A stretch of DNA of 64,000 nucleotides from Streptomyces hyaluromycini (GTDB lineage Bacteria > Actinomycetota > Actinomycetes > Streptomycetales > Streptomycetaceae). This document shows positions 1 through 8,084 of the stretch, in pieces; the first letter of the stretch is position 1; each line of letters begins with the position of its first letter. Position numbers and translations under genes: made by a program. The stretch covers positions 248,001-312,000 of the forward strand of contig NZ_BCFL01000020.1 in the NCBI RefSeq assembly GCF_002217755.1, in the 5' to 3' direction. The notes under the pieces were generated by a model that saw nothing but the letters and a program-made list of their open reading frames with translations, was not told the origin of the DNA and ran no database searches.

Positions 1-581
1 GGGGCCTGCATGAACACGCCCATCGGCTCGACCACGTCGGTCGGGCGGAACCCGAGCCGGTCGACGTAGAAGCCGACGGCGGCCTCGCGGCCCTCCTTGG
101 GGATGTTCAGGGCGACATGGCACATGCGCAGCGGGCGGACCCGGGTGATCGGCTCCAGGGCGGTGTTCCAGCGGGTGACGCTGCCGAGGGTGTTGGCCGG
201 GCGGGGGGTGACCGGGGCCGGCGCGGGGCGGGCCAGGGTCAGGCCGACGCCGAAGCCGGTCTCGTCGACGGTGTGGTGGACGCCGTCGGCGCTCTCCCGG
301 ACCTCGCGGTCCCGGCCCGCCTCCGCGACGAGCCGCTCCAGCTCCTGCGGTGTGTCGACGCCCCAGACGACCTCGCGCAGCGTCGGCCCGTCCTCGACAG
401 GGGCCGGCAGCGACGGCGACGGCAGGGTGTCGAGGTGGAGGGTCTGGCCGGTCCGGGTCTCGAACACCGCGTGCTCGTCGGTCCGTTCCACCGCCGACAG
501 CCCGAAGTCGTCGAAGAACCGGACACATACGCCGAGGTCGTCGATGCCGTAGGTGACCGATTCGATTCTCTGGATTCCCAT
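1..581 (-). CDS. Two-domain VOC (glyoxalase/extradiol dioxygenase-fold) protein, 3' end cut by window
   Basis: The frame is open from a well-placed ATG to the window edge (about 193 residues), so the C-terminus is missing. A GAGGAAT ribosome site lies just before the start. The N-terminal part opens with IESVTYGIDDLGVCVRFF, a degenerate VOC module. A second module begins near residue 150 with MCHVALNIPKEGREAA and continues GFYVDRLGF, the usual betaalphabetabetabeta layout with a histidine metal ligand. Two fused VOC modules are typical of extradiol dioxygenases and some isomerases. It lies directly downstream of a LysR gene on the same strand, and an aromatic ring-cleavage operon sits a few kb away, so an aromatic-catabolism role is likely. 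The substrate cannot be inferred. Confidence 0.75.
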   Translation of the reverse strand, partial: MGIQRIESVTYGIDDLGVCVRFFDDFGLSAVERTDEHAVFETRTGQTLHLDTLPSPSLPAPVEDGPTLREVVWGVDTPQELERLVAEAGRDREVRESADGVHHTVDETGFGVGLTLARPAPAPVTPRPANTLGSVTRWNTALEPITRVRPLRMCHVALNIPKEGREAAVGFYVDRLGFRPTDVVEPMGVFMQA

Positions 582-709
582 GGATTCCTCGTTTCCGGGT
601 CGCCTCGCGAGCGTAGATTTCGGCTCGCGAGGGGCTCAATGGCCTGAGCTCTACGGAATGCGCAAGCGTTTCTTGCGGCTTGGGCCACTCGGGCCGCGGG
701 CCGCCCGGC

Positions 710-1621
710 CTACGACCGGATCGCGGGAATCGGGTTCTGCGCGAACCACTCGGCGAGGAAGTCCAGGAAGACGCTGATCTTGCGCGGGGTGTCCTGTCCG
801 GGGCCGTAGATCGCGTACAGCGGGCGGTCGGGTACGGCGAGGCCGGGCAGCAGCACCTGGAGGGCGCCGGAGACGAGGTCGTCGTAGACCGGGCGCTGGG
901 GCAGCAGGGCGATGCCGCGGCCGTGCACCGCCGCCTTCTGGAGGGCGATGTAGGAGTTGGACGAGAACGCGATGTTGCGGATCTTGTGCAGGGTGCTGGT
1001 GTGCCCGTGGCCGATCCGCCAGACCGGGTCGTTGAGGTGGACCAGGCAGTCGTGGGCCGCGAGGTCGTTCGGGTGGTCGAGCGTCCCGCAGCGTTCGACG
1101 TACTCCGCGGAGGCGCACAGCACGAACGGCAGTGAGGCGATCTTCTTCAGCCGGACGCTGGAGTCCCTGAGGTCCCGGGTGTGGAAGGCGACGTCGAATC
1201 CGCTGTCCAGGAAATCGTAGGTACGGTCCGACATCCCGCCGAGTTCGAACCGGATCTGGATCTTCGGATGCGTCGCCGAGAACGCGGCAATGGCGTCCCC
1301 GAGGTCGAGGCTTCCTATCCACTTGGGACAGATGACGCTGAGGGTGCCCTCGGGCCGGTCGTGGAGCTGGGCGATGCCGGCGTCCTCGGCCTCGATCTCG
1401 TCGAGAATGCGGGCGGCGAACTCGGCGTACCGCAGGCCCGGCTCGGTGAGGCTCACGGAACGGGCGGTGCGGTTGACCAGACGTACGCCGATCTGCCGCT
1501 CCAGCTCCGCCACGTGCCGGGACACCAGGGAGCCGGACGAACCCAGTTTCTTGGCGGCCCCGCTGAAACTGCCGACCTGGGCGACGGTCACGAAGCTGTG
1601 CATGAGGAGCAAGCGATCCAT
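710..1621 (-). CDS. LysR-family transcriptional regulator
   Basis: 303 residues starting MDRLLLMHSFVTVAQ; a longer frame exists upstream, but GGAGG five bases before this ATG fixes the start. Residues 1-60 form the winged helix-turn-helix (GSFSGAAKKLGSSGSLVSRH). The rest is a LysR substrate-binding domain ending in FLAEWFAQNP. In the closest type (CrgA/DsdC-like 'LysR substrate binding') the effector is usually a small acid or aromatic compound. It lies between the CMD-family gene and the truncated VOC gene, all on the same strand, so it probably controls one or both. The effector is unknown. Confidence 0.9.
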   Translation of the reverse strand: MDRLLLMHSFVTVAQVGSFSGAAKKLGSSGSLVSRHVAELERQIGVRLVNRTARSVSLTEPGLRYAEFAARILDEIEAEDAGIAQLHDRPEGTLSVICPKWIGSLDLGDAIAAFSATHPKIQIRFELGGMSDRTYDFLDSGFDVAFHTRDLRDSSVRLKKIASLPFVLCASAEYVERCGTLDHPNDLAAHDCLVHLNDPVWRIGHGHTSTLHKIRNIAFSSNSYIALQKAAVHGRGIALLPQRPVYDDLVSGALQVLLPGLAVPDRPLYAIYGPGQDTPRKISVFLDFLAEWFAQNPIPAIRS

Positions 1622-1732
1622 TTTTCCTCCGAACGCGCGTGCGGCTCGCCCGCGCTGGTCACCCACACAAATAGAATGTCGGCAATCCTGTCAACGTCTC
1701 CCCGCTTAAAAGATCGGCCGCGTTTCTCATGG

Positions 1733-2326
1733 TCAGACGCTGGACCGGGCTCCGTCCGGGGCGATCCGGCCATAGCCGCGAATGTCCGGGAACGGCGGTT
1801 CCCGGTCGGCCTGGAGGTCCACCTGGAAGGTGTTCAGGCACATGCCGAGCATGGTGAAGTTGCCGAGCGCGCCGATCGTGTCGACCAGTCCCTTGGGGCC
1901 GAAGTGCGCCAGCGCGCGGGCGAAGGTCTCGTCGGTGACGAAGTGCTCCTCCAGGACCTCCCGGCAGAACTGGTAGAACGCCTGGTCGGCCTCGTCCTCG
2001 AAGACCGCCTCGCGCCTCTCGGCGATGGCCTGTACGGCCGCCTCCGGGATACCGGCCTCGACGGCCTGGTGGACGTGGGCGTTCCAGGAGTACTGGGCGT
2101 CCCAGTTGCGGGCGGCCATCAGCAGGGTCAGTTCGCGCAGGTGCTTGGGGAGGCTGCAGTCGAAGCGGGCGAAGGCGCCGAGGGACTCCGCGCGTTCGCA
2201 CATCTCCGGGCTGTGCAGCCAGACCCGGAACGGGCCGCGGACGGCGCCGCGGCGGCCCGCGATCCGGGCGGCCAGCTCCTGCTGGCGCGGGTCCATGTCG
2301 TCTTCGCTGAGAACGGGGAGCCTCAT
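1733..2326 (-). CDS. Carboxymuconolactone decarboxylase (CMD)-family protein
   Basis: 197 residues with an all-helical CMD/AhpD-like fold. The core RELTLLMAARNWDAQYSW followed by NAHVHQA carries the conserved Glu, Trp and His of the decarboxylase-like branch and no CxxC, so it is not a peroxiredoxin-type AhpD. Family members act on lactones in the beta-ketoadipate route or have unknown substrates. No pcaB or pcaD partner is visible here. It is divergent from a cupin gene and upstream of a LysR regulator on its own strand, which fits an aromatic-degradation locus. The exact reaction is not inferable. Confidence 0.8.
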   Translation of the reverse strand: MRLPVLSEDDMDPRQQELAARIAGRRGAVRGPFRVWLHSPEMCERAESLGAFARFDCSLPKHLRELTLLMAARNWDAQYSWNAHVHQAVEAGIPEAAVQAIAERREAVFEDEADQAFYQFCREVLEEHFVTDETFARALAHFGPKGLVDTIGALGNFTMLGMCLNTFQVDLQADREPPFPDIRGYGRIAPDGARSSV

Positions 2327-2513
2327 GGGGCCGGTACCTGCCTTTTCTCTCCGGCGGCCGTGGATTGCCTGGTGACGCTACAGCCGCTTCGCGGACGCTC
2401 ACACCTCCCGGAGCGCAAGGTAAAACTGCACGCCAGGGGGCACCCGTTCGCGCGCCCGCGGCCTACTGTCGGTCCGCGTGTCAGGTACGTCGCACTGGAG
2501 AGGAACCCCCCGG

Positions 2514-2918
2514 ATGACCACGATCATCAAGGCCGCGTCCGTGCCCCTGCTGGACCGGGGCGGGGCGGTGCTGTCGACACCGCTGATCACCACGCCGTCG
2601 GCGGGCGGGGAGAACCTCATCACCAGCGGGATGAGCGTCTACCCGGTGGGCTCCGGGGCGCCGTTGCACTCGCACAACTGCGACGAGCACGTCACCGTCC
2701 TGGAGGGCGAGGCGGAGGTGTGGGTGGACGGCGAGGTGACCCGCCTTGAGCGGTTCGACACCACGTACGTCCCGTCCCCCGTCCCCCACCTGTTCCGCAA
2801 CGTCGGCGACACCCCGCTGCGGATCCTGTGGGTGTATTCGTCGGGGTATGTCACACGGACCTTCACGGCCACCGGGAAGACGGTCGAGCACCTGTCGGCC
2901 GAGGACCAGATGGGCTGA
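2514..2918 (+). CDS. Small single-domain cupin protein
   Basis: 134 residues; start MTTIIKAAS chosen because GGAGAGGAA lies a few bases upstream, rather than a start 36 bases earlier. Cupin motif 1 is PLHSHNCDEHVTVLEGEAEV (two histidines, then Glu and Gly) and motif 2 is YVPSPVPHLFRN, so the metal-binding set is intact. One-domain cupins of this length are dioxygenase-like, isomerase-like or ligand sensors. It is divergent from the CMD-family gene, with about 190 bases between them holding both promoters, and may belong to the same aromatic-degradation locus. Function otherwise unknown. Confidence 0.8.
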   Translation: MTTIIKAASVPLLDRGGAVLSTPLITTPSAGGENLITSGMSVYPVGSGAPLHSHNCDEHVTVLEGEAEVWVDGEVTRLERFDTTYVPSPVPHLFRNVGDTPLRILWVYSSGYVTRTFTATGKTVEHLSAEDQMG

Positions 2919-2919
2919 G

Positions 2920-2962
2920 CCCGCGTGCCCTGGGACGTCCCAGCCGTTCCAGGGCACGCGGG
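2920..2962 (+). terminator. Hairpin terminator after the cupin gene
   Basis: CCCGCGTGCCCTGG (2920-2933) and CCAGGGCACGCGGG (2949-2962) are a perfect 14-bp inverted repeat with a 15-base loop, starting within the cupin stop region. No T-run follows, as is common for Streptomyces terminators. Confidence 0.7.
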
Positions 2963-3047
2963 GACGACATGGTGAGGGTCCGGCACGGAAACGCTCCGAC
3001 TCGTGATCACGCTTCGTGGTCACGAGCACGACAGCACGGAGGTTTCC

Positions 3048-3470
3048 ATGTCCCGTCGGATCCTGAAGAACGGCCTGCTGGCCACGGTCGCGGTGTTCGC
3101 GTTCCTGCCCACGGCCGGGGCCGCCACCGCGAGCGCCGCCACCCCGGTCCCCGCGCCCCAGGGAATCGTGCAGTTCTACAACTACACCACCCTGCCCGCA
3201 CCGGCGGGCCACCGCCTCCACCACCGCCACCACACGTACCGGACCGTCGGCCGGGTGACCACGCACCACGTCCGGCTCAACGTGCGCTCCGGCCCGAGCA
3301 CCCGCTACCGCGTGGTGAGCCACCGCCGCCACAACCACCTCGTCCCGCTGACCTGCAAGACGTACGGCGGCTCGGTGCGCGGCAACCACACCTGGTACCG
3401 GCTCCCGCAGCACAAGGGGTACGTCTCCGCCCACTACGTCCGGGTCGGCCACGCCGTCCCGTGGTGCTGA
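3048..3470 (+). CDS. Small secreted SH3-like protein
   Basis: 140 residues. Start MSRRILKNG is preceded by CGGAGG. Residues 1-30 are a Sec signal peptide: charged n-region, hydrophobic LLATVAVFAFLPTAGA, then a likely cleavage after ATASA. The mature part is rich in His and Arg (HRLHHRHHTYR) and holds a bacterial SH3-type stretch, HHVRLNVRSGPSTRYRVV, followed by a TWYRLPQHKGYVSAHYVR segment. Such domains usually bind peptidoglycan or wall components. The terminator at 3503-3540 closes it as a single-gene unit. The clustered histidines could bind metal, but that is only inference. Confidence 0.75.
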   Translation: MSRRILKNGLLATVAVFAFLPTAGAATASAATPVPAPQGIVQFYNYTTLPAPAGHRLHHRHHTYRTVGRVTTHHVRLNVRSGPSTRYRVVSHRRHNHLVPLTCKTYGGSVRGNHTWYRLPQHKGYVSAHYVRVGHAVPWC

Positions 3471-3502
3471 CGGGCTCGCACCGCCGTACTCCCTGACCCC
3501 AG

Positions 3503-3540
3503 AGGCCTGTTCGGGAACCCCGTGTTCCCGAACAGGCCTT
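3503..3540 (+). terminator. Strong intrinsic terminator after the SH3-like gene
   Basis: AGGCCTGTTCGGGAAC (3503-3518), a five-base loop, then GTTCCCGAACAGGCCT (3524-3539): a perfect 16-bp stem about 30 bases after the stop codon. Confidence 0.85.
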
Positions 3541-3665
3541 CGACATGCACCCCTCGATTCACCGTCTTCACACCTGTTCGCCGATTGCGGGCCCGGTCCC
3601 GATGGGAAGCCATTCCGACAACAGGGGCGAAACGCCCATAGCGTAATGAAGTCGAGGCAAGTGAC

Positions 3666-4430
3666 ATGCCGCACTCCGAAGGAGCGAGAACCACCCCACC
3701 GGACGAGTCGCCGGCGGCGAGGCTGCGCGAACTGAAGGAGCGTACGGGACTGAGCCTCGCGGCGCTGGCCGCCCGCACCCCCTACAGCAAGTCCGCCTGG
3801 CACCGCTATCTCTCCGGCGACAAACGGCCGCCACGCCCGGCCGTGGAGGCCTTGGCCAGGCTCGCGGGCGCCGACCCCGCGGCCGTGCTGGCGCTGTGCG
3901 AGGCCCCCGAGGAACCGCCGGTCGCCGAGGCGGTCCAGGAACAGCGGCAGGCGAGGCGCTGGTGGCGGCTGCCGCTCACCGCGCTCGCCCTGCTCGCCGT
4001 GGCCGGGGTGACCGCGACCGCCGTGACCGTCTCGGACCGGCGGGGTGCGCAGGGCGCCCAGCCGGTGTCGGGGGCACCGCGCTGTCATGGCCGGTCCTGC
4101 CAGGGCGAGTTGCCGGACGCCTCGGACTGCGCACGGGACGCGCAGACCAAGAGCACCGTCACCGACCCCGCCTACGACGTCCGGCTGCGCTGGTCCCCCG
4201 CCTGCGGCACCGCATGGTCCGAGGTACGGCCGCACACCCCGCACGCCCGGGAGGTCTCGGTCCGGGCCGGGCAGGACGTGCTCTCCGCGAGCTATCCCGC
4301 CGAGGACTCCGTCGGCTACACCAGCCCGATGCTCGCGGTGCCGGCCCCCCGGGGCGTGGAGGCGTGTGCCGAGGTGGCGGGACGGCTGGCCTGCACCGGA
4401 CTGGAGGCGGAGCCCGCCGGCGAGCAGTAG
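3666..4430 (+). CDS. XRE-type HTH membrane protein with extracytoplasmic DUF2690 domain
   Basis: 254 residues. Residues 15-80 are an XRE/Cro helix-turn-helix (TGLSLAALAARTPYSKSAWH). A single membrane segment follows near residue 105 (LPLTALALLAVAGVTATAV), preceded by RRWW. The outer part, about residues 130-254, has paired cysteines (CHGRSCQ, DCARD, PACGTAW, EACAEV, LACTG) and matches the DUF2690 family common in Streptomyces. The architecture, DNA-binding inside and a disulfide-rich sensor outside, suggests a one-component membrane regulator. The ligand and targets are unknown. A hairpin between it and the convergent MFS gene ends transcription. Confidence 0.8.
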   Translation: MPHSEGARTTPPDESPAARLRELKERTGLSLAALAARTPYSKSAWHRYLSGDKRPPRPAVEALARLAGADPAAVLALCEAPEEPPVAEAVQEQRQARRWWRLPLTALALLAVAGVTATAVTVSDRRGAQGAQPVSGAPRCHGRSCQGELPDASDCARDAQTKSTVTDPAYDVRLRWSPACGTAWSEVRPHTPHAREVSVRAGQDVLSASYPAEDSVGYTSPMLAVPAPRGVEACAEVAGRLACTGLEAEPAGEQ

Positions 4431-4433
4431 GAA

Positions 4434-4464
4434 GGCGCCGCGCCCGTGGAAGGAGCGCGGCGCC
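4434..4464. terminator. Shared hairpin between convergent genes
   Basis: GGCGCCGCGC (4434-4443) pairs with GCGCGGCGCC (4455-4464) around an 11-base loop. It lies between the DUF2690 gene stop and the end of the minus-strand MFS gene, so it can act in both directions. Confidence 0.7.
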
Positions 4465-4485
4465 GGTCCGGGCCGGGGGGGCCGG

Positions 4486-5811
4486 TCAGTGGGCGGCGAC
4501 CAGCTTCTCCTGGTCGCTGCTGGCCTGCGGCTGCCTGGCCGAGCGCAGGGCGGCGATACCGATGAACACCATCGAGGAGACACCGGCCAGCGCGAAGGCG
4601 GTGAAGCCCCAGTCGCCGTTGCCCGCGGCGAGCAGCTGGCCGCCGAGCCAGGGACCGAAGACGGCGCCGAAGCGGCCCATGCCGGAGGTCCAGCCGACGG
4701 CGGTGGCGCGGTTGTCCGGGGTGGAGCGGATGGAGACGGTCGCGTAGATCATCGTCTGGGCGCTGTTGAGGAAGACGCCGGTGAGGAAGACGACCACGGT
4801 GGTGACGCCCATCGGCATGTGGACGCTGAGCAGGTAGACGCCGGCGGCGGTGAGGGCGAACCAGATCGCCGCGATGCGCGGGGCGCCGAACCGGTCGGCG
4901 GCCCGCCCGGCGACCAGCATGCCCACGATGCCGCCGAGGTTGAAGACGACCACGAAGGTCAGGGCGTTGGCGAGCTCGTAGCCCTCGGTGCGCATCAGGG
5001 TGGGCAGCCAGGTGGCGACGCCGTAGACCAGCAGCAGGCCGCCGAAGGAGGCCAGCCAGTAGAGCAGGGTCTGCAGCCACTCGCCGCCGCGGAACAGGCC
5101 GCGCAGCGCGTCCCAGCGGTCGGCGGCGGTCTTCTTGGCGGCGACGGCGGGCAGTTCGACCTCGTAGCGGTCGGCCAGGGCGGTGGCCTCCTCGGTGCGG
5201 CCCTTGGCGACCAGGAAGCTCAGCGACTCGGGCAGGAACTTCAGCAGGACGGGGACGAAGAGCAGCGGGAGCACGCAGACCCAGAAGGCGGAGCGCCAGC
5301 CGTACGGGTCGACCAGCCACTTGGCGACGTAGGCGGAGAGGATGCCGCCCGCGTGGTGGGCGGTCATCAGCACGCCGATGGTGATCGCGATCCGGCCGCC
5401 CTTGGCGTAGTCGGAGACCATGCTGATCGCGGTCGGCAGCAGACCGCCGAGGCCGACGCCGGCCAGGGTGCGGCCGAGGCCGAAGACCGCGAGGCTGCCG
5501 GAGATCGCGCAGATGCCGGAGGCGAGCGAGAACAGCGTGACGCAGGCGATCATCAGCTGCTTGCGGCCGATCCGGTCCGCGATCGTGCCCGCGGTCAGGG
5601 CGCCCACCAGCATGCCGAACGTGGCGTAGGAGCCGAGGTCGCCGGCCTTGTCCGGGGTGATGCCGAAGGTCTTGGTCTCCAGCAGGTGGGGCAGCACCGA
5701 GCCGTAGATGAACATGTCGAGGCCGTCGAAGAGCACGGCCAGCCAGCACAGGCCGACAACCAGCTGAGCCAGTTTGCTGCCGCGAGCGGACAGGGCGGTT
5801 GAGGAGGACAT
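4486..5811 (-). CDS. MFS transporter, aromatic acid:H+ symporter (AAHS)-like
   Basis: 441 residues, 12 predicted membrane segments. The AAHS signature in segment 1, LCWLAVLFDGLDMFIYGSVL, contains the DGxD acidic motif typical of PcaK/BenK/GalT-type importers. The loop 2-3 motif is GTIADRIGRKQ, and a central cytoplasmic loop with EEATALADRYE separates the halves. It is downstream of the Gal-type operon on the same strand but separated by 223 bases containing the operator-like TTGTCAACAAT, so it is probably transcribed from its own GntR-controlled promoter. The likely role is uptake of the aromatic acid (gallate-like) degraded by the operon. Substrate is inferred from context only. Confidence 0.85.
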   Translation of the reverse strand: MSSSTALSARGSKLAQLVVGLCWLAVLFDGLDMFIYGSVLPHLLETKTFGITPDKAGDLGSYATFGMLVGALTAGTIADRIGRKQLMIACVTLFSLASGICAISGSLAVFGLGRTLAGVGLGGLLPTAISMVSDYAKGGRIAITIGVLMTAHHAGGILSAYVAKWLVDPYGWRSAFWVCVLPLLFVPVLLKFLPESLSFLVAKGRTEEATALADRYEVELPAVAAKKTAADRWDALRGLFRGGEWLQTLLYWLASFGGLLLVYGVATWLPTLMRTEGYELANALTFVVVFNLGGIVGMLVAGRAADRFGAPRIAAIWFALTAAGVYLLSVHMPMGVTTVVVFLTGVFLNSAQTMIYATVSIRSTPDNRATAVGWTSGMGRFGAVFGPWLGGQLLAAGNGDWGFTAFALAGVSSMVFIGIAALRSARQPQASSDQEKLVAAH

Positions 5812-5937
5812 CTTTGTTTTCCTCTCGTCCAGGATGCGTTCCCTGGAGGGGAAGCGGTAGAGGGGGGGTCGACGCGGCTCGTGCAGCTGACCCGTGGTGC
5901 GTAGACGCTAAGGATCGGCGACCAAAAACGTCAACAC

Positions 5938-5951
5938 TTTTGTCAACAATC
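5938..5951. promoter_or_regulatory. Operator-like site TTGTCAACAAT upstream of the MFS gene
   Basis: TTGTCAACAAT at 5940-5950 has the TTGT-N2-ACAA half-site arrangement used by GntR/FadR-type regulators. The identical 11-mer occurs at 10283-10293 upstream of the GntR gene of this cluster. It is about 130 bases upstream of the MFS start, in the only large intergenic gap of the cluster. Confidence 0.6.
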
Positions 5952-6034
5952 ACAGCAACAATCCGGCCACTGTGGAAAAGGGGGTGGGCAACGTGCCGTG
6001 ACGCGTCGCCCACCCCCCAGAGACCGAACCCGGA

Positions 6035-6985
6035 TCAGCCGACCGGTGGCGTCCCGTGCGTGTGGAAGGACTCGATCGTCTTGAGCCCCCACGCCTGCCC
6101 CTTGGCCCGCTCGGCCTCGGTCCAGGTGACCAGCGGCCAGTCGGGCGCCAGCACCAGCCGGGTGAGCGGGTTGCACAGCTCGATGCGGTTGCCGCCCGGC
6201 TCGTAGACGTACAGGAAGAACGTCTGCTGGATGGCGTGCTTGTGCGGGCCCGTCTCTATGAACACGCCGGTGTCGATGGCGAGATCGGCCGCGCGCAGGA
6301 TGTCCTCACGGGTGTCGGTCGCGAAGGCGATGTGATGCAGCCGTCCGGTCGAGCCGGTCCAGTCGGAGGTGTAGACGACGTCGTACGACTTCTGGGTGAA
6401 GGTCAGCCAGCGGGCCGCGATGGTCCCGTTGTCGAGGCGGACCTGCTCGGTCGGCCTGGCGCCCAGCACGTGTTCCTGGAACTCGGAGTTGGCGAGCACG
6501 TCGGCGGCCAGGAAGTTGACGTGGTCCAGGCGGCGCACACCGACGCCCCGGTTGGGCTTGGCCTGCGGCTGGTTCTTCAGCGCGGGCCTCAGCTCCTCGG
6601 GGGCCCGGTAGTGCTCGCTCTCCCAGTAGAGGGCGTGCTCGTGGCCGTCCGGGTCGGCGGTGACGTAGAGCTTGCCCAGGCCTGGCTCGTCCTCCACCCA
6701 GTGGCCGGTGCCGCCCGCCTCCTCGACCGCCTTGACACGGCGGTGCAGGGCCTCCTCGCTGGAGGTGCGCAGGGTGAGCCGGCCGAGGCCCGGCCGATCG
6801 CGGGCGGTGAGGACCAGGCTGTGATGCTCGTAGTCGTCGTACGTGCGCAGATAGACGGTGTCGCCGTCCTGGCCGTTGACGGTCAGTCCGAGGTAGTCGG
6901 TGAAGAAGGCGACGCTGGCGTCCAGGTCCGGGGTGAACAGCTGGGCGTGGCCGATATGGGCGATGTCACCGAGCGGCGGAGCCAT
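6035..6985 (-). CDS. Type I extradiol ring-cleavage dioxygenase (VOC superfamily)
   Basis: 316 residues; AAGGAGG sits six bases before the ATG. It has two VOC modules (about 8-120 and 150-275). Spacing against the XylE-type enzymes places the iron ligands at His155 (RRLDHVNF), His218 (RLHHIAF) and Glu269 (GGNRIEL), with His250 and Tyr259 in the catalytic positions, so it looks active. It should cleave a catechol-type ring next to the hydroxyls using Fe(II) or Mn(II) and O2. Its start overlaps the 3' end of the galD-like gene by 20 bases, so it is the fourth enzyme of that operon. The usual partner of Gal-type enzymes is a LigAB-type gallate dioxygenase, which is absent. The substrate is therefore an open question, with a gallate-like trihydroxybenzoate most likely. 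Confidence 0.85.
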   Translation of the reverse strand: MAPPLGDIAHIGHAQLFTPDLDASVAFFTDYLGLTVNGQDGDTVYLRTYDDYEHHSLVLTARDRPGLGRLTLRTSSEEALHRRVKAVEEAGGTGHWVEDEPGLGKLYVTADPDGHEHALYWESEHYRAPEELRPALKNQPQAKPNRGVGVRRLDHVNFLAADVLANSEFQEHVLGARPTEQVRLDNGTIAARWLTFTQKSYDVVYTSDWTGSTGRLHHIAFATDTREDILRAADLAIDTGVFIETGPHKHAIQQTFFLYVYEPGGNRIELCNPLTRLVLAPDWPLVTWTEAERAKGQAWGLKTIESFHTHGTPPVG

Positions 6986-8084
6986 CGTTGCCTCCTTGAG
7001 GTCGTGCGGGAAGGGCGGCGGCGCGCGGGAAGACGGTGCCGTCGAAGATCTTGCGGGCGGTGCGGACGACCGCGGTGCGGCGGGCGGCCGGCGGGGAGCC
7101 GTCGGAGCCGGGGTCGACGCTGGTGTCGATCTCCAGGAATCCGGTGGGGTGTTCGATGCGGACCCGGTCGCCGTGGTCCGGGAGCCGGGCTATCCGCTCC
7201 CCCACGCCGCCGGGCAGCCTGAGCCCCGCGGCCACGCTCGCGGCGCCGAGGACACCGATCGAGGTGTGGCAGCGGACGGGGATGAAGGTCCGGGTGGTGA
7301 CCGCGCCGCCGTCGCGGGGCGGGGCGAGCAGGCTGAGTTTGGGCACGGTGGCGGTCTCGACGTCCCCGAGGCCCATCAGCCTGCCCGCCGCCAGCCGGAT
7401 CTCGTGCAGCCGATCGGCGAGCGCCAGGTCCTCCTCCAGGTCCTTGGGCGCCTCGTACCCGGTGACGCCGAGGGCGCTCGCCGCGATGAGCACGGTCGGC
7501 ATGCCGTTGTCGACACAGGTCACCGCGGTTCCGGCGACGGTGTCGCGGACGCTGCCGGTGGGGAGCAGCGGACTCTCCCCCGCCGGGAACTCGATCACCA
7601 CCGGGGCGGCCGTGCCGGGCACCCCGGAGATCTCGGCATCCCCGGTGTAGTCGACGCGCCCGCCCGGGGTCGGGAAGGTGGCGACGGCCCGCTCCCCCGT
7701 GTTCAGCATCCGGATCCGTACCGAGGTCTCGCCGTCACCGGGGACCACGAGCCCCCGCTCCACGGCGAACGGGCCGACCCCGGCCAGGATGTTCCCGCAG
7801 TTCTGACGGTCGGTCACCTCCGGCCGGTCGACGGCGACCTGGAGGAAGAGGTAGTCGACGTCCGCCTCCGGGTCGTCCGACCCCGAGACCACCGCCACCT
7901 TGCTGGTGAGGGGGTGCGCCCCGCCCAGGCCGTCGATCTGGCGCGGGTCGGGGCTGCCCATCACCCGCAGCAGCAGGCCGTCACGGGCGGCGGGGTCGGC
8001 GGGCAGGTCCTCGGCCAGGAAGTAGGCGCCCTTGGAGGTGCCGCCGCGCATCAGCATGCAGCGCACCTCCGCGGGCCCGCTCAC
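6966..8084 (-). CDS. galD: 4-oxalomesaconate tautomerase-like protein (PrpF/GalD family)
   Basis: 372 residues, GTG start overlapping the stop of the upstream aldolase gene (GTGA). It is a PrpF-family two-domain isomerase: MRGGTSKGAYF near the N-terminus, IDGLGGAHPLTSKVAVV, RQNCGNILAGVGPFA with the family cysteine, DNGMPTVL, and the second-domain HTSIGVLGAASVAAG. In Pseudomonas putida, GalD of this family interconverts the keto and enol tautomers of 4-oxalomesaconate. Other PrpF proteins isomerise aconitate or methylaconitate. The adjacent galB- and galC-like genes favour the 4-oxalomesaconate role. The family is seen in the sequence; the substrate comes from context. Confidence 0.8.
   Translation of the reverse strand: MSGPAEVRCMLMRGGTSKGAYFLAEDLPADPAARDGLLLRVMGSPDPRQIDGLGGAHPLTSKVAVVSGSDDPEADVDYLFLQVAVDRPEVTDRQNCGNILAGVGPFAVERGLVVPGDGETSVRIRMLNTGERAVATFPTPGGRVDYTGDAEISGVPGTAAPVVIEFPAGESPLLPTGSVRDTVAGTAVTCVDNGMPTVLIAASALGVTGYEAPKDLEEDLALADRLHEIRLAAGRLMGLGDVETATVPKLSLLAPPRDGGAVTTRTFIPVRCHTSIGVLGAASVAAGLRLPGGVGERIARLPDHGDRVRIEHPTGFLEIDTSVDPGSDGSPPAARRTAVVRTARKIFDGTVFPRAAALPARPQGGNDGSAAR

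Noticed and set aside
2481..4583. 700-codon minus-strand frame over cupin, SH3-like and DUF2690 genes
   Set aside because: Low-complexity translation and no ribosome site; the three plus-strand genes account for the region.
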